Positions 8,400-16,567 of a stretch of DNA of 64,000 bases are shown here, in pieces (the stretch's first letter is position 1; each line of letters starts with the position of its first letter). The stretch is from JACVRW01 sp963819115 (GTDB lineage Bacteria; Actinomycetota; Thermoleophilia; Solirubrobacterales; Thermoleophilaceae). Location of the stretch: positions 558,001 to 622,000 of the forward strand of contig CAWFUR010000011.1 in NCBI GenBank assembly GCA_963819115.1, in the 5' to 3' direction. Under the pieces are notes generated by a model. The model was not told where the DNA came from. It saw only the letters and a list, made by a program, of their open reading frames with translations, and did not search any database. A program made the position numbers and the translations under genes.

Positions 8400-9145
8400 T
8401 TGGCCCCGTCGCGGTCGGCACGCGACCGGCGGCGAAGGATCGAGCGCGCCAGCCGCTCCGCGGTGTCGTCGGCGCTCACACTGCGTGTCCGAACCTCCTC
8501 GGCCACGACGTCCGCGAGTCCCAGCGACTGCTGAGCGATCGCGTTCCGCACCTCCGGGCTGGTGGCGATGTGCTCCACGACCCGCTGCAGCTCAGAGCTC
8601 TCCAGCACGCGCTCCGTGGTCACGTACACGAGATCGCTGTCAAGCACGCGCTGGACGGCGCGCTCCACGCCCGGGCTTTCAAGAACCCGCTGGACGATGC
8701 GGTCGGTGGCGGGACTGTCCAGCGCCATCACGACCAATCGCTCCAGCTCCGGCCCCTCAAGGCTTGTCGCGAGCAGACGCTCCGCGTCGTCGCTCGCGAG
8801 CACCTGGGCGATAATCCGATCGGCCACCTCCTCGTCGAGGAGCTGCCCCACGACGCGCTCGATCACCCCGGCCTCCACGAGCGCGGCCACGAGCCGGTCG
8901 ATCAGCGGGCCCCTGAGGAGCTCGCGACCCATGTCCTCGAGCAGGAGCCTCGCCCTGTCCTCCTCGCGGGCACCGAGCGCCGCGAGCCCCTCGAGCCAGC
9001 GCTCGGCGGTGTGGCGCACCGGGGACAGGAGCGGCGAGCCCAGGGCGGGCCCGATCACACGGGCCGGCACCGACAGGGTGGCCCCCGCGGCGCGCGCGGT
9101 GACCACGCCGGCGCCGAGGGCGATGTGGCGATAGGAGATATGCAC
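8396..9145 (-). CDS. Protein of unknown function built of tandem 13-residue repeats
   Basis: 249 residues with no named family that I recognise. From Arg84 to Arg200 it consists of nine uninterrupted 13-residue units of the form R-[ILV]-[ILV]-x-x-[hydrophobic]-L-x-S-x-x-x-[E/D], for example RIVQRVLESPGVE (149-161) and RAVQRVLDSDLVY (162-174); residues 71-83 look like a degenerate tenth. Each unit would form one short amphipathic helix and a turn. The N-terminus (about 8-40) is moderately hydrophobic and the C-terminal 20 residues are basic. GTG start at 9145. It is translationally coupled to the RDD gene, which suggests the two products work together at the membrane (inference). Confidence 0.75.
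   Translation of the reverse strand: MHISYRHIALGAGVVTARAAGATLSVPARVIGPALGSPLLSPVRHTAERWLEGLAALGAREEDRARLLLEDMGRELLRGPLIDRLVAALVEAGVIERVVGQLLDEEVADRIIAQVLASDDAERLLATSLEGPELERLVVMALDSPATDRIVQRVLESPGVERAVQRVLDSDLVYVTTERVLESSELQRVVEHIATSPEVRNAIAQQSLGLADVVAEEVRTRSVSADDTAERLARSILRRRSRADRDGAK
8546..8896 (-). repeat. Nine 39-bp tandem coding repeats (13 residues each)
   Basis: In-frame repeat block inside the gene at 8396-9145. The unit is conserved mainly at protein level: the leading Arg, the two branched aliphatic residues, the Leu and the Ser. The DNA copies have diverged, so this is an old protein repeat rather than a recent slippage array. Confidence 0.8.
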
Positions 9146-9225
9146 TCGAGGAAATCATCCTCCCAACCGGGCGGCCGGGGAAATGGTGCGGACAGGCATT
9201 CTCTCCGCGTGCCGGCTCTCCCGCC

Positions 9226-9885
9226 TCAGTTGAACAGGCCGATAAGGCCGTCGAGCGTGAGGTAGGACCCCACCACCACGAACACCGCCACGGTGGTGGC
9301 GCGTGCGTTGCGCTGCGCCCAGGCGCTCATCCTGCCCAGCGCCCGGCGGGCCCCGCCGGGACGCACCAGGAAGACCAGGACCGACGCGATCGCCGCGCTG
9401 AACCAGATGGCGTTGAAGAGCAGCACCTCAGCCACACCGATCGCGAACGTCTCGCTGTGGGTGACGATCGCGTTCAGTGCCACCAGGTAGAACAGCCCCG
9501 GGAGGTGGGTGGCCACGCCGGCCACCGCCGCGGTGCCCATGGATGGCTGCCGGAGGGTTCTCGTGACTCGCGACTCCCCGGCCGACTGGTCGCGCGACGG
9601 AGGCTGCGCTCGCCCCGTTCCCACCCCAGCCGCGTATCCCAGCGCCGCGACACCCGCCAGCAGCTGGACCGCGGAATTGAACGTGCCGTTCTCGTGGCGG
9701 AGGCCCGCGCCATGGAGGAACGCCACGACGGCGACGCCGAACGCCACGCTGAAGAGGAAGCCGGCCACCACGTAGGCCACGAGGACGCGGCGCGGGTGGG
9801 GAGCGCTGAGCAGCGCGTACAGCGCCGCCATGCCAGCCGGGCGCGGAGCGCTCCCGAGCGCCAAGACGATGACCTCGAAGGTCAC
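9226..9885 (-). CDS. GAP family (LysE-like fold) membrane protein
   Basis: 219 residues with about six transmembrane helices. It resembles the GAP/Sap family of actinobacterial membrane proteins related to LysE-type exporters, some of which help move lipids to the cell surface. Supporting features are the N-terminal ALGSAPRPAGMAALYALL, the second helix ending in a Gly-rich turn, VATHLPGLFYLVALNAI in the middle, and a last helix preceded by basic residues. GTG start at 9885 in a GAGGTG context. It stands alone, with 80 bases to the repeat-protein gene and 125 to the DUF7144-like gene. The substrate is unknown. Confidence 0.7.
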   Translation of the reverse strand: MTFEVIVLALGSAPRPAGMAALYALLSAPHPRRVLVAYVVAGFLFSVAFGVAVVAFLHGAGLRHENGTFNSAVQLLAGVAALGYAAGVGTGRAQPPSRDQSAGESRVTRTLRQPSMGTAAVAGVATHLPGLFYLVALNAIVTHSETFAIGVAEVLLFNAIWFSAAIASVLVFLVRPGGARRALGRMSAWAQRNARATTVAVFVVVGSYLTLDGLIGLFN

Positions 9886-9970
9886 CTCACGCCGATCGGA
9901 CGGGCCTCGAGGCGTCCCGAGAGTGCACCGCCCGGCAGATCACCGCTTGCGACCCTACCTGGTGCCAGCA

Positions 9971-10004
9971 TCGCGGGCCCGGCCGGCGGCGGCCGGGCCC
10001 GCGA
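9971..10004 (-). terminator. Perfect 15-bp GC hairpin downstream of the DUF7144-like gene
   Basis: Left arm 9971-9985 and right arm 9990-10004 are perfectly complementary around a GCGG loop. It begins 6 bases after the stop of the gene ending at 10011 (minus strand). There is no T-run, as is common for terminators in GC-rich actinobacteria. It may also act as a 3' stabiliser. Confidence 0.65.
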
Positions 10005-10010
10005 CTGCGG

Positions 10011-10406
10011 TTAGGCCCTCGGGGCGGGCTGTCCCGGCTCGGGCTCGCCGTACACCACGAGACCGTGGATCACGATCACGCAGAGGGCGAAGATGCCCAG
10101 CGACCAGAACGGGTAGGACCCGCCGACCGCGAGCAGCGCGCCGATGGCGCCCAGGGTTGCGGCGGCGATTCCGATCACGCGTCCGTAGGCCCCGCCACCC
10201 ATGAGCGAGAAGCCGGCGGTGAGCTCGATGATGCCAAGGATCAGAGTGATCCAGCCCCACGTGTGCAGGCTCGAGAACACGTAATGATTGCCGCTGTCGG
10301 TGAAGAAATGCGCATCGCTGATCGCAGCGATGCCGTAGATGATGTTGAGCGTCCCCGCAATCAGCAGCAAGATGGCGGCGAACACCGCTCGTCCTACACC
10401 TCTCAT
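10011..10406 (-). CDS. Four-helix membrane protein, DUF7144-like
   Basis: 131 residues, four transmembrane helices and short loops, the layout of small actinobacterial DUF7144-type proteins: helix 1 AILLLIAGTLNIIYGIAAI, then a short extracytoplasmic loop with aromatic residues, and three further helices. The function is unknown. The ATG at 10406 is chosen because an AGAGGAG ribosome site lies 5-6 bases before it; the frame remains open upstream to 10553 but there overlaps the LuxR gene. A strong hairpin follows the stop. It lies 73 bases downstream of the LuxR regulator on the same strand. Confidence 0.7.
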   Translation of the reverse strand: MRGVGRAVFAAILLLIAGTLNIIYGIAAISDAHFFTDSGNHYVFSSLHTWGWITLILGIIELTAGFSLMGGGAYGRVIGIAAATLGAIGALLAVGGSYPFWSLGIFALCVIVIHGLVVYGEPEPGQPAPRA

Positions 10407-10479
10407 ATTGAGTCTCCTCTCTCTGGGCGGCCGCCACTCAAATGGGCGGTCTCCGGTGGTCCTGTCAGGTCTGTTGCGC

Positions 10480-12786
10480 TCATGCGGCCCGCTGCGCGTC
10501 GAGAAGACCGGCGTCCAGCGCCAGCGCCACCGCTTCCGCCCGCGAGCACGCATCGAGCTTTCGGTACACGGCCCTCACGTGGGTCTTCACTGTGTTCGGC
10601 GAGACGTAGAGGCTCTTGGCTATCGCCGGGAACGACAGATGGGTGGGGAGGAGGCGCAGCACACGCAGCTCCGCCGTCGTGAGGGTCCAGGCCTCCTCCG
10701 CCCAGCGGGTGGCCGCACCCAGCTGGGCGTTTGACTCATCGAGCCACGCGCGCAGCACCGGCGAGTCCGGCGTATCCCGCACGTGGCCCTCCGCATCGGC
10801 CAGCCGCGCCCGGGCCTCGGTGACCTGGCCGAGGCGGAGCGCGGCTCGCGCAAGCGTCAGGCGAGCCTCGGCCTCGTACCAGGGAGCGAAGTCGTTGAGC
10901 CGCGCCAGGAGCCGGACGGACTGGCGAGTGTCCCGCCGGGCCTCCTCGCTCATGCCGCGGTGCGCCCGCACCAGACCCGACACGGCGAACACCAGCGCAA
11001 GGGTCGCGTAGCTCTCGAGGCCGGCCGCCTCCAGCTGTGACCGCGCGCGAGCCATGACCGTCGCGGCACCCTCCCAGTCCTCGTCCTCGATCATCAGCAG
11101 CGCCAGCTGGGCAAGGCACAGGGTCTGCACGTGCGGCGCGGCCGCCGAGCCGCCTCGCCCGCCCTCCTCGAGCGGGCCACGCGCGCCCTCGAGGTCCCCT
11201 GTCAGGTGGCGCGAGACTCCCTCGAGGAGGTCACACGTCGCGACCAGCGTTCCGTCGTCCGGCTGGAGCTCGCGGGCACGGGCGGCATCTCGCTCCATTC
11301 CGGCGAGCCCGCTCCGGGCTGACATCGCGATCGGGAGGAGCGCGGTCGCGCGCAGTGCGCTGCGCACAGGCGGCGGGTACTCCGTGGCGCCTCGGGCCGC
11401 GGCCGCGGCCCAGTGCTCCGCGTCAGCGCCCGCCCCGGCGGCAAGCCGGCTGTCGGCGGCCACGGCGGCCAGCGGCGCGCAGCCGGCAATCTGCTCGGGC
11501 GTGAACTCGCTCAGCCAGCGCGCGATCGTCTCGTTGCGTCCGTTGGCGATGTGCCCGGTGGCCCCGGCCCACAGGCGGTCGCCCGCCATCCGCACGTCGC
11601 CCGCCGCGATCGCATGACGGATCGCCAGGTGCTCCTCTCCGTGGGAGGCGTACCAAGCGCTCGCCAGCCGGTGAACGTGCGACTCCCGTCGCGGCTCGAG
11701 GCGGCGAAGCTCGGCGCGCAGCATCTCGGCGAGCAGGATGTGGTGCCGGTAGGACTCGCCCTCACTGTCCAGGCTGACCAGCAACGCATTGGAACGCGCA
11801 AGGTCGGCGAGCGCGCGTCCCGATCCCGAGCTTTCGAGCACGGCATCGCAGAGCGGCCCCGACAGACTGTCGAGGACGGACGTCCGCATGAGAAAAGCGG
11901 CGCCCTCAGGTCCCAGCGGCGCCAGGAACTCGTCCCGCAGGTACTCGGCGACCAGGCGATCCGCCCCCCCGAACCGGGATACCGCCGCACCGGCGTCGCG
12001 CTGGTCCCGCAACGAGAGCGCGGCGAGGTACAGACCCACGGCCCAGCCCTCGGTGCGGCGCACCAGCGTCTCGACGTCGTCGGGGCCGAGGCGCAGGCCG
12101 GCCGCGACGAGCAGTGCCGAGGCCTCCGGTGGTCGCATTGCCAGATCACCGGCGCGAAGCTCCACGACCATCCGGTGCGCCCGGAGGCTGCCCACGGCGA
12201 TTCCGGGCTCGCGTCGCGACGCCAGGGCGAGCTGCGATCCGGAGGGCATGGCCTCGGCGATTGCCTGCACGACACGGAACGACTCGGGTGCGCGGAGCGC
12301 ATGGACGTCGTCAAGCACGAGCACCACCGGCTGCTCGCGGTAGTTGAGATATCTCAGGAGCCGGGGGAGCGCCCTGCGCGCAGCCTCCGGCCGTCTCGAG
12401 GACAGCGCGGTAAACACCCCCTTCCCGACGGGCTCGCTCGCCTCCAGGACGGCCGCAATCGAGGCGATCAGCCGCGCGGGGTGATCATCGTCCGCGTCCA
12501 GACGCACCCACGCGAACGGACGCGGGTCTCGCTCCGCCCATTCCGAGAGCACGGTCGTCTTCCCATAGCCGGCGGGCGCAACCAGCAAGGCCAGCGGAAC
12601 CTCGCCGGCCTCGAGGAGCCGGCGCACCGGCCCGGGCCGGGACACCAGCCCCGCCGCCCGATGCGGGGGAGACAGGCGTGGGTCCAGGCGATGGGCGCCC
12701 CCGACCACCACCGACACGGCGGGACCGGTTGCGCCGGTCCGTGGCAGCGAGTTCAGGGCAACCGCGGATTCCACTATGCGGAGCAT
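10480..12786 (-). CDS. MalT-like LuxR family transcriptional regulator (STAND ATPase)
   Basis: 768 residues. N-terminal NTPase domain with Walker A APAGYGKTT (about 72-80) and a Walker B-like VVLVLDDVH, a central region of helical TPR-like repeats (about 380-690), and a C-terminal LuxR HTH (about 700-765) with SFPAIAKSLYVSPNTVKTHVRAVYRKL. This is the MalT class: ligand and ATP binding drive oligomerisation and promoter activation. The ligand cannot be read from sequence. The next gene on the strand encodes a small membrane protein, and the divergent neighbour is a histidine kinase; either promoter could be its target (inference). Confidence 0.9.
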   Translation of the reverse strand: MLRIVESAVALNSLPRTGATGPAVSVVVGGAHRLDPRLSPPHRAAGLVSRPGPVRRLLEAGEVPLALLVAPAGYGKTTVLSEWAERDPRPFAWVRLDADDDHPARLIASIAAVLEASEPVGKGVFTALSSRRPEAARRALPRLLRYLNYREQPVVLVLDDVHALRAPESFRVVQAIAEAMPSGSQLALASRREPGIAVGSLRAHRMVVELRAGDLAMRPPEASALLVAAGLRLGPDDVETLVRRTEGWAVGLYLAALSLRDQRDAGAAVSRFGGADRLVAEYLRDEFLAPLGPEGAAFLMRTSVLDSLSGPLCDAVLESSGSGRALADLARSNALLVSLDSEGESYRHHILLAEMLRAELRRLEPRRESHVHRLASAWYASHGEEHLAIRHAIAAGDVRMAGDRLWAGATGHIANGRNETIARWLSEFTPEQIAGCAPLAAVAADSRLAAGAGADAEHWAAAAARGATEYPPPVRSALRATALLPIAMSARSGLAGMERDAARARELQPDDGTLVATCDLLEGVSRHLTGDLEGARGPLEEGGRGGSAAAPHVQTLCLAQLALLMIEDEDWEGAATVMARARSQLEAAGLESYATLALVFAVSGLVRAHRGMSEEARRDTRQSVRLLARLNDFAPWYEAEARLTLARAALRLGQVTEARARLADAEGHVRDTPDSPVLRAWLDESNAQLGAATRWAEEAWTLTTAELRVLRLLPTHLSFPAIAKSLYVSPNTVKTHVRAVYRKLDACSRAEAVALALDAGLLDAQRAA

Positions 12787-12962
12787 CCCCGTCGCGCTCG
12801 GCGCCCGGCAAGGGCGCGAGCCTCCGTCTTACGGTAGGTGAGCACCACCACCGAACGGGGGGCGACCCATTCGGTCACAGAACCCCGAGCACGCAGGTAG
12901 CATGCTGAATACGCACAGGAACGATTGGGCCCGACGCTCGGTCCGGTCGTGGTGCACCCCCG

Positions 12963-15638
12963 ATGGAGCGGCCAACCAGCATCGGGCGCACTGCCCGGCA
13001 ATCACCCCCGCCGGTCGCGGCCATGGCTCGGCTGGCCGCGGCTGGTCTGGCATTGTCGATCGCCGCCGTCGCCGTTGGGCTCACCGGGGCCGGCCCCGAG
13101 CCGCGGCTCCCCAGCGCGCTCGCCCACGCGCTGATCATCGCCGTGCCGATCGCCGCGGGCCTCTACGCGCTCTACGCCCAACCTGCGTCGGGAGGCCGCT
13201 TCGGCCGGCTGCTGGTGCTGAGCGGCTTTCTCTGGGCCCCGACCATGTTCACCGAGTCCGGCGACAGCCTGCTCTACAGCGTGGGCCGGATCTCGGCCTG
13301 GCTGGCGGAGGTCCTCCTGGTCTACGTCGTTCTCGCCTATCCGTCAGGCCGATTGGTGGCCCGCGTGGACAAGCTTCTGGTCCGCGTGGCGGCTCTCACC
13401 GTCGCCGTCCTGTTCCTGCCGACGGTCTTGTTCGTGGATCAGTTCCCGGTCCCGAACCCGTGGAGCAGCTGCGGCACCGACTGTCCGCCCAACGCCTTGA
13501 ACATCGGTTCGGAGCCGGGCTTCATCGACCGGTTCGTCACCCCGCTCCAGCAGACCACGACCGCGCTGGTGTTCGCGGCCGTGGCGCTGGCACTGGTGCT
13601 CCGCCTCGTGCGGGGCACCCGGCTGACCCGCGTGGGCCTGCTGCCGGTGGTGACGGTGGCCATCGTGCGAATGGCGGCGGCGGCGGCCTTCGTCGTGGCC
13701 AGGCGCCGCTCGCCGGACTCCGACCTCACCGAGGTCCTCGGCGTGATCGCGCTGCTCTGCATGCCGGCCTTCGCGGTGGCCTCCGTCGTCGGGCTCTTCC
13801 GCGCGCGGCTGGCCGCGGGGCGCGCGCTCTTCCGGCTGGGTGCGCAGTACAAGCGCCGGCCGGAGGGAGCGGAGGTGCGCGATGCCATTGCCAACGCGGT
13901 GGGCGACCCGTCGCTCGAGGTGGTGTACTGGAACACAGAGGATCCGGGCGGCTGGACCAACACCGCGGGGGACCCGGTGAGCCTCCCTTCGTTCGGACCT
14001 GATCGCGCGGTAACCGAGGTCAGGGGGAGCCGGGGGAGAGTCGCCCTTCTCGTGCATGACCCGGCGCTCGTGGACGCGCCCGTGATCTCCGACGTGGCCG
14101 CCGGCTTCGCCCTCATGGCTCTCGAGAACCAGCGGCTCGAGACGCAGCTTCGCTCTTCCCTCCGTGAGCTGCGTGAGTCGCGCGGCCGGATCATGTCGGC
14201 GGCGGACCTCGAGCGCCGCCGCATCGAGCGCGACCTCCACGACGGCGCGCAGCAGCGCCTGGTGTCGCTGGCGATCCAGTTGGAGCTGGCGGGCGACCTC
14301 GCACAGGCGCATCCCGAGAGGGTCGCCAAGCGCCTGCGGGAGCTGAGCAGCGACGTGGACGACGCGGTGGACGAGGTGCGCTCGCTCGCGCGCGGCCTGG
14401 TGCCCCCGGTGCTGGTGGAGCGTGGCATCGGGGAGGCCCTGCGCGACGCGGCGCAGGGAGGTCCACTGCGGGTGACGGTGCACGGAGCGGGGCTCGGACG
14501 CTATGCGCCCGAGATCGAGAGCGCCGTGTACTTCGCCTGCCTCGAGGCACTCCAGAACGCGGCCAAGCACGCGGAGGGCGCCGGCTCGGTGTCGGTGAGC
14601 CTCTGGGAGGACGAGGAGCTGCGCTTCGAGGTGCGGGACGACGGAGCGGGCCTGCCGGAGGGATCGACGGAGAGCGGCGCCGGGCTCACCAACATGCGCG
14701 ACCGGATCGGCGCCGTGGGGGGCCGGCTGGCCATCGGGTCCGTCCCCGGCCAGGGCACCTGCGTGGCCGGGCACGTGCCGGTCGGCCCCGTCGCGCTTCC
14801 GCCCCAGGTGGAGACACTGCTGCAGCGCGCCACGGAGGCGCTCGAGCAGAGCTTCGGCATCTACCGAGCCGTGCGCGACGATCGCGGCGCCGTCGTCGAC
14901 TTCCTGATCGAGCACATCAACGAGGCCGCGCGGGTGGACTTCGGCCGTCCCCGCGAGGAGCTCGTGGGCCAAACGCTTGGACAGGTCTTCCCCGCCTACC
15001 TTGACTCGGCCGCCTTCCGGTGGCAGCGAGGTGTCCTCGAGAGCGGGAATGCCGATTCCAGTGTGGAGCTGGTGCGCCAGGACCGATCGGACGGCCGCCG
15101 CCAGCTCAGATGGGCCGTGGAGGTCAGCGCCGCGCCCCTGGGCGGGGGCCGGCTCGTGCTGACCTGGCACGACGTGACCGACCACACCCGGTTGGAGGAG
15201 CGGCTGCGCCTGCAGGGGTTCGTGCTCGACCGCGCGGCGGAGGGTGTGTGCCTCGTGCGGGCCTCGGATTCCATGATCGTCTACGCGAACAGGCGATTCA
15301 GCGAGATCATGGGGTATGCCCCCGATGAGCTGGCGGGCCGGCCTGTGGCAGAGATCAACTGGGACGGCGAGCCGGGCGAGGCGGACCGCCGGGCGCGGGA
15401 GATCGCGGCGGAGCTCACCGCCAACGGAGCCGGGAACTTCGAGGTGTGCAACCGGCGGAAGGACGGCACGCCGATCTGGTGCGAGGCGCACATCGTGTCC
15501 CTGGATCATCCCGATCACGGCACCGTCTGGGTCTCCCTCCAGCAGGAGATGACCGCGCGGAAGGCGGCCGAGGCCGTGAGGTTCCACCTGGCCCGGCTCA
15601 GGCGCTCCGAGCCGAAGACAGTGGCGCCGGTCGACTGA
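12963..15638 (+). CDS. Sensor histidine kinase with C-terminal PAS domains
   Basis: 891 residues. Seven or so transmembrane helices in residues 25-280 form a membrane sensor. A GAF-like linker (about 290-390) leads to a HisKA_3 dimerisation helix with phospho-acceptor His426 in ERDLHDGAQQRL, and a HATPase domain (about 515-615) with GAGLTNMRDRIGAVGG. Two PAS modules follow the kinase core (about 625-745 and 750-875) instead of preceding it. The kinase type pairs with NarL-class regulators, and such a regulator is encoded at 21288. The ATG at 12963 is used; ATG 13023 is also possible. The 3' end overlaps the convergent MBL gene by 41 bases. Confidence 0.88.
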   Translation: MERPTSIGRTARQSPPPVAAMARLAAAGLALSIAAVAVGLTGAGPEPRLPSALAHALIIAVPIAAGLYALYAQPASGGRFGRLLVLSGFLWAPTMFTESGDSLLYSVGRISAWLAEVLLVYVVLAYPSGRLVARVDKLLVRVAALTVAVLFLPTVLFVDQFPVPNPWSSCGTDCPPNALNIGSEPGFIDRFVTPLQQTTTALVFAAVALALVLRLVRGTRLTRVGLLPVVTVAIVRMAAAAAFVVARRRSPDSDLTEVLGVIALLCMPAFAVASVVGLFRARLAAGRALFRLGAQYKRRPEGAEVRDAIANAVGDPSLEVVYWNTEDPGGWTNTAGDPVSLPSFGPDRAVTEVRGSRGRVALLVHDPALVDAPVISDVAAGFALMALENQRLETQLRSSLRELRESRGRIMSAADLERRRIERDLHDGAQQRLVSLAIQLELAGDLAQAHPERVAKRLRELSSDVDDAVDEVRSLARGLVPPVLVERGIGEALRDAAQGGPLRVTVHGAGLGRYAPEIESAVYFACLEALQNAAKHAEGAGSVSVSLWEDEELRFEVRDDGAGLPEGSTESGAGLTNMRDRIGAVGGRLAIGSVPGQGTCVAGHVPVGPVALPPQVETLLQRATEALEQSFGIYRAVRDDRGAVVDFLIEHINEAARVDFGRPREELVGQTLGQVFPAYLDSAAFRWQRGVLESGNADSSVELVRQDRSDGRRQLRWAVEVSAAPLGGGRLVLTWHDVTDHTRLEERLRLQGFVLDRAAEGVCLVRASDSMIVYANRRFSEIMGYAPDELAGRPVAEINWDGEPGEADRRAREIAAELTANGAGNFEVCNRRKDGTPIWCEAHIVSLDHPDHGTVWVSLQQEMTARKAAEAVRFHLARLRRSEPKTVAPVD

Positions 15639-16395
15639 TCATCGTGGACTCACCCGGGGCGAGGACGCGCACGTCCACATCCGGGGCGAGCCGGGCCGCG
15701 TGGTCGGCGAACAGGCGCGGCGGCTCCCTCAGCGGCTTCGGCCGCAGCCGGGAGAGTCCGACCGGGAAGAGCGTGCCCCAGTGGATCGGTATGGCTATCC
15801 GAGGTTGCAGGAGGGCGAGGGCCCGGGCAGCGCCCTCGGGATCGAGGTGCCCCGGCCCCATCGTGGGTCCCCAGCCCCACACGGGGAGAAGTGCGACGTC
15901 GAGGCGGGACCCGATCTCGCTCATGCGATTGAAGAGGTCGGTGTCGCCCGCGAAATACACGCTGGAACGCCCGGACACCACGTAGCCCACGGCCCCGAGG
16001 GAAGGCCCGAGCGGCTCCCGCCGGCCGTCGTGCTCGGCAGGCACGGCCTCGACCGTGACCGATCCCAGATGGACCTCCTCCCCGGGGGCGAGCTCCGTCA
16101 CGACGCGGAAGTCCTGCTCGGCCGCCAGCGTCCCCGCACCGGCCGGCACGACGAGATGTGCATCGCGCGGAAGGCGGCGGAGCGAGGGGAGGTCGAAGTG
16201 GTCCCTGTGGAAATGGGAGATCAACACCGCGTCGAGCGGGCTGAGCGAGGCCTGATCGACAGCCCCGGCCACTCGCACCAGGTGCCCGATCCGGCTCCGC
16301 AGCACCGGGTCCGTGAGCAGTCGCATGCCGGAAAGCTCGAGGAGCACAGTGGAATGGCCGAGCCAGGTGATGCGGTCGGGGAACGGCTCGCTCAC
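15598..16395 (-). CDS. MBL-fold metal-dependent hydrolase, UlaG-like
   Basis: 265 residues. Metallo-beta-lactamase fold with the motifs TWLGHSTVLLE, the metal-binding HFHRDHFD (HxHxDH), VPAEHDGRR, FAGDTD and a final PIHWGT. This is the lineage of UlaG/N-acyl-phosphatidylethanolamine phospholipase D-type hydrolases; the substrate is unknown. The GTG at 16395 is chosen because the homologous domain starts there; the frame is open to 16605 but that stretch is unlike the family. A paralogue is encoded at 27000-27752. Its end overlaps the histidine kinase gene by 41 bases. Confidence 0.85.
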   Translation of the reverse strand: MSEPFPDRITWLGHSTVLLELSGMRLLTDPVLRSRIGHLVRVAGAVDQASLSPLDAVLISHFHRDHFDLPSLRRLPRDAHLVVPAGAGTLAAEQDFRVVTELAPGEEVHLGSVTVEAVPAEHDGRREPLGPSLGAVGYVVSGRSSVYFAGDTDLFNRMSEIGSRLDVALLPVWGWGPTMGPGHLDPEGAARALALLQPRIAIPIHWGTLFPVGLSRLRPKPLREPPRLFADHAARLAPDVDVRVLAPGESTMISRPAPLSSARSA

Positions 16396-16567
16396 GCGCT
16401 GGCCCACCGCCCGACCGTAATCGCGGCCCTGGGGCCCGCTCAAGGTGGGAGGCACCACTGTGAGGCAAGGCGGGCACCACAGCGCGTCACCAGGATGCTC
16501 GCCTCCCCTCCACCACACCGGGGTGCCCCATTGCTTCGGCCAGGCGGGGTTGGGACTCTCCCGTGCA

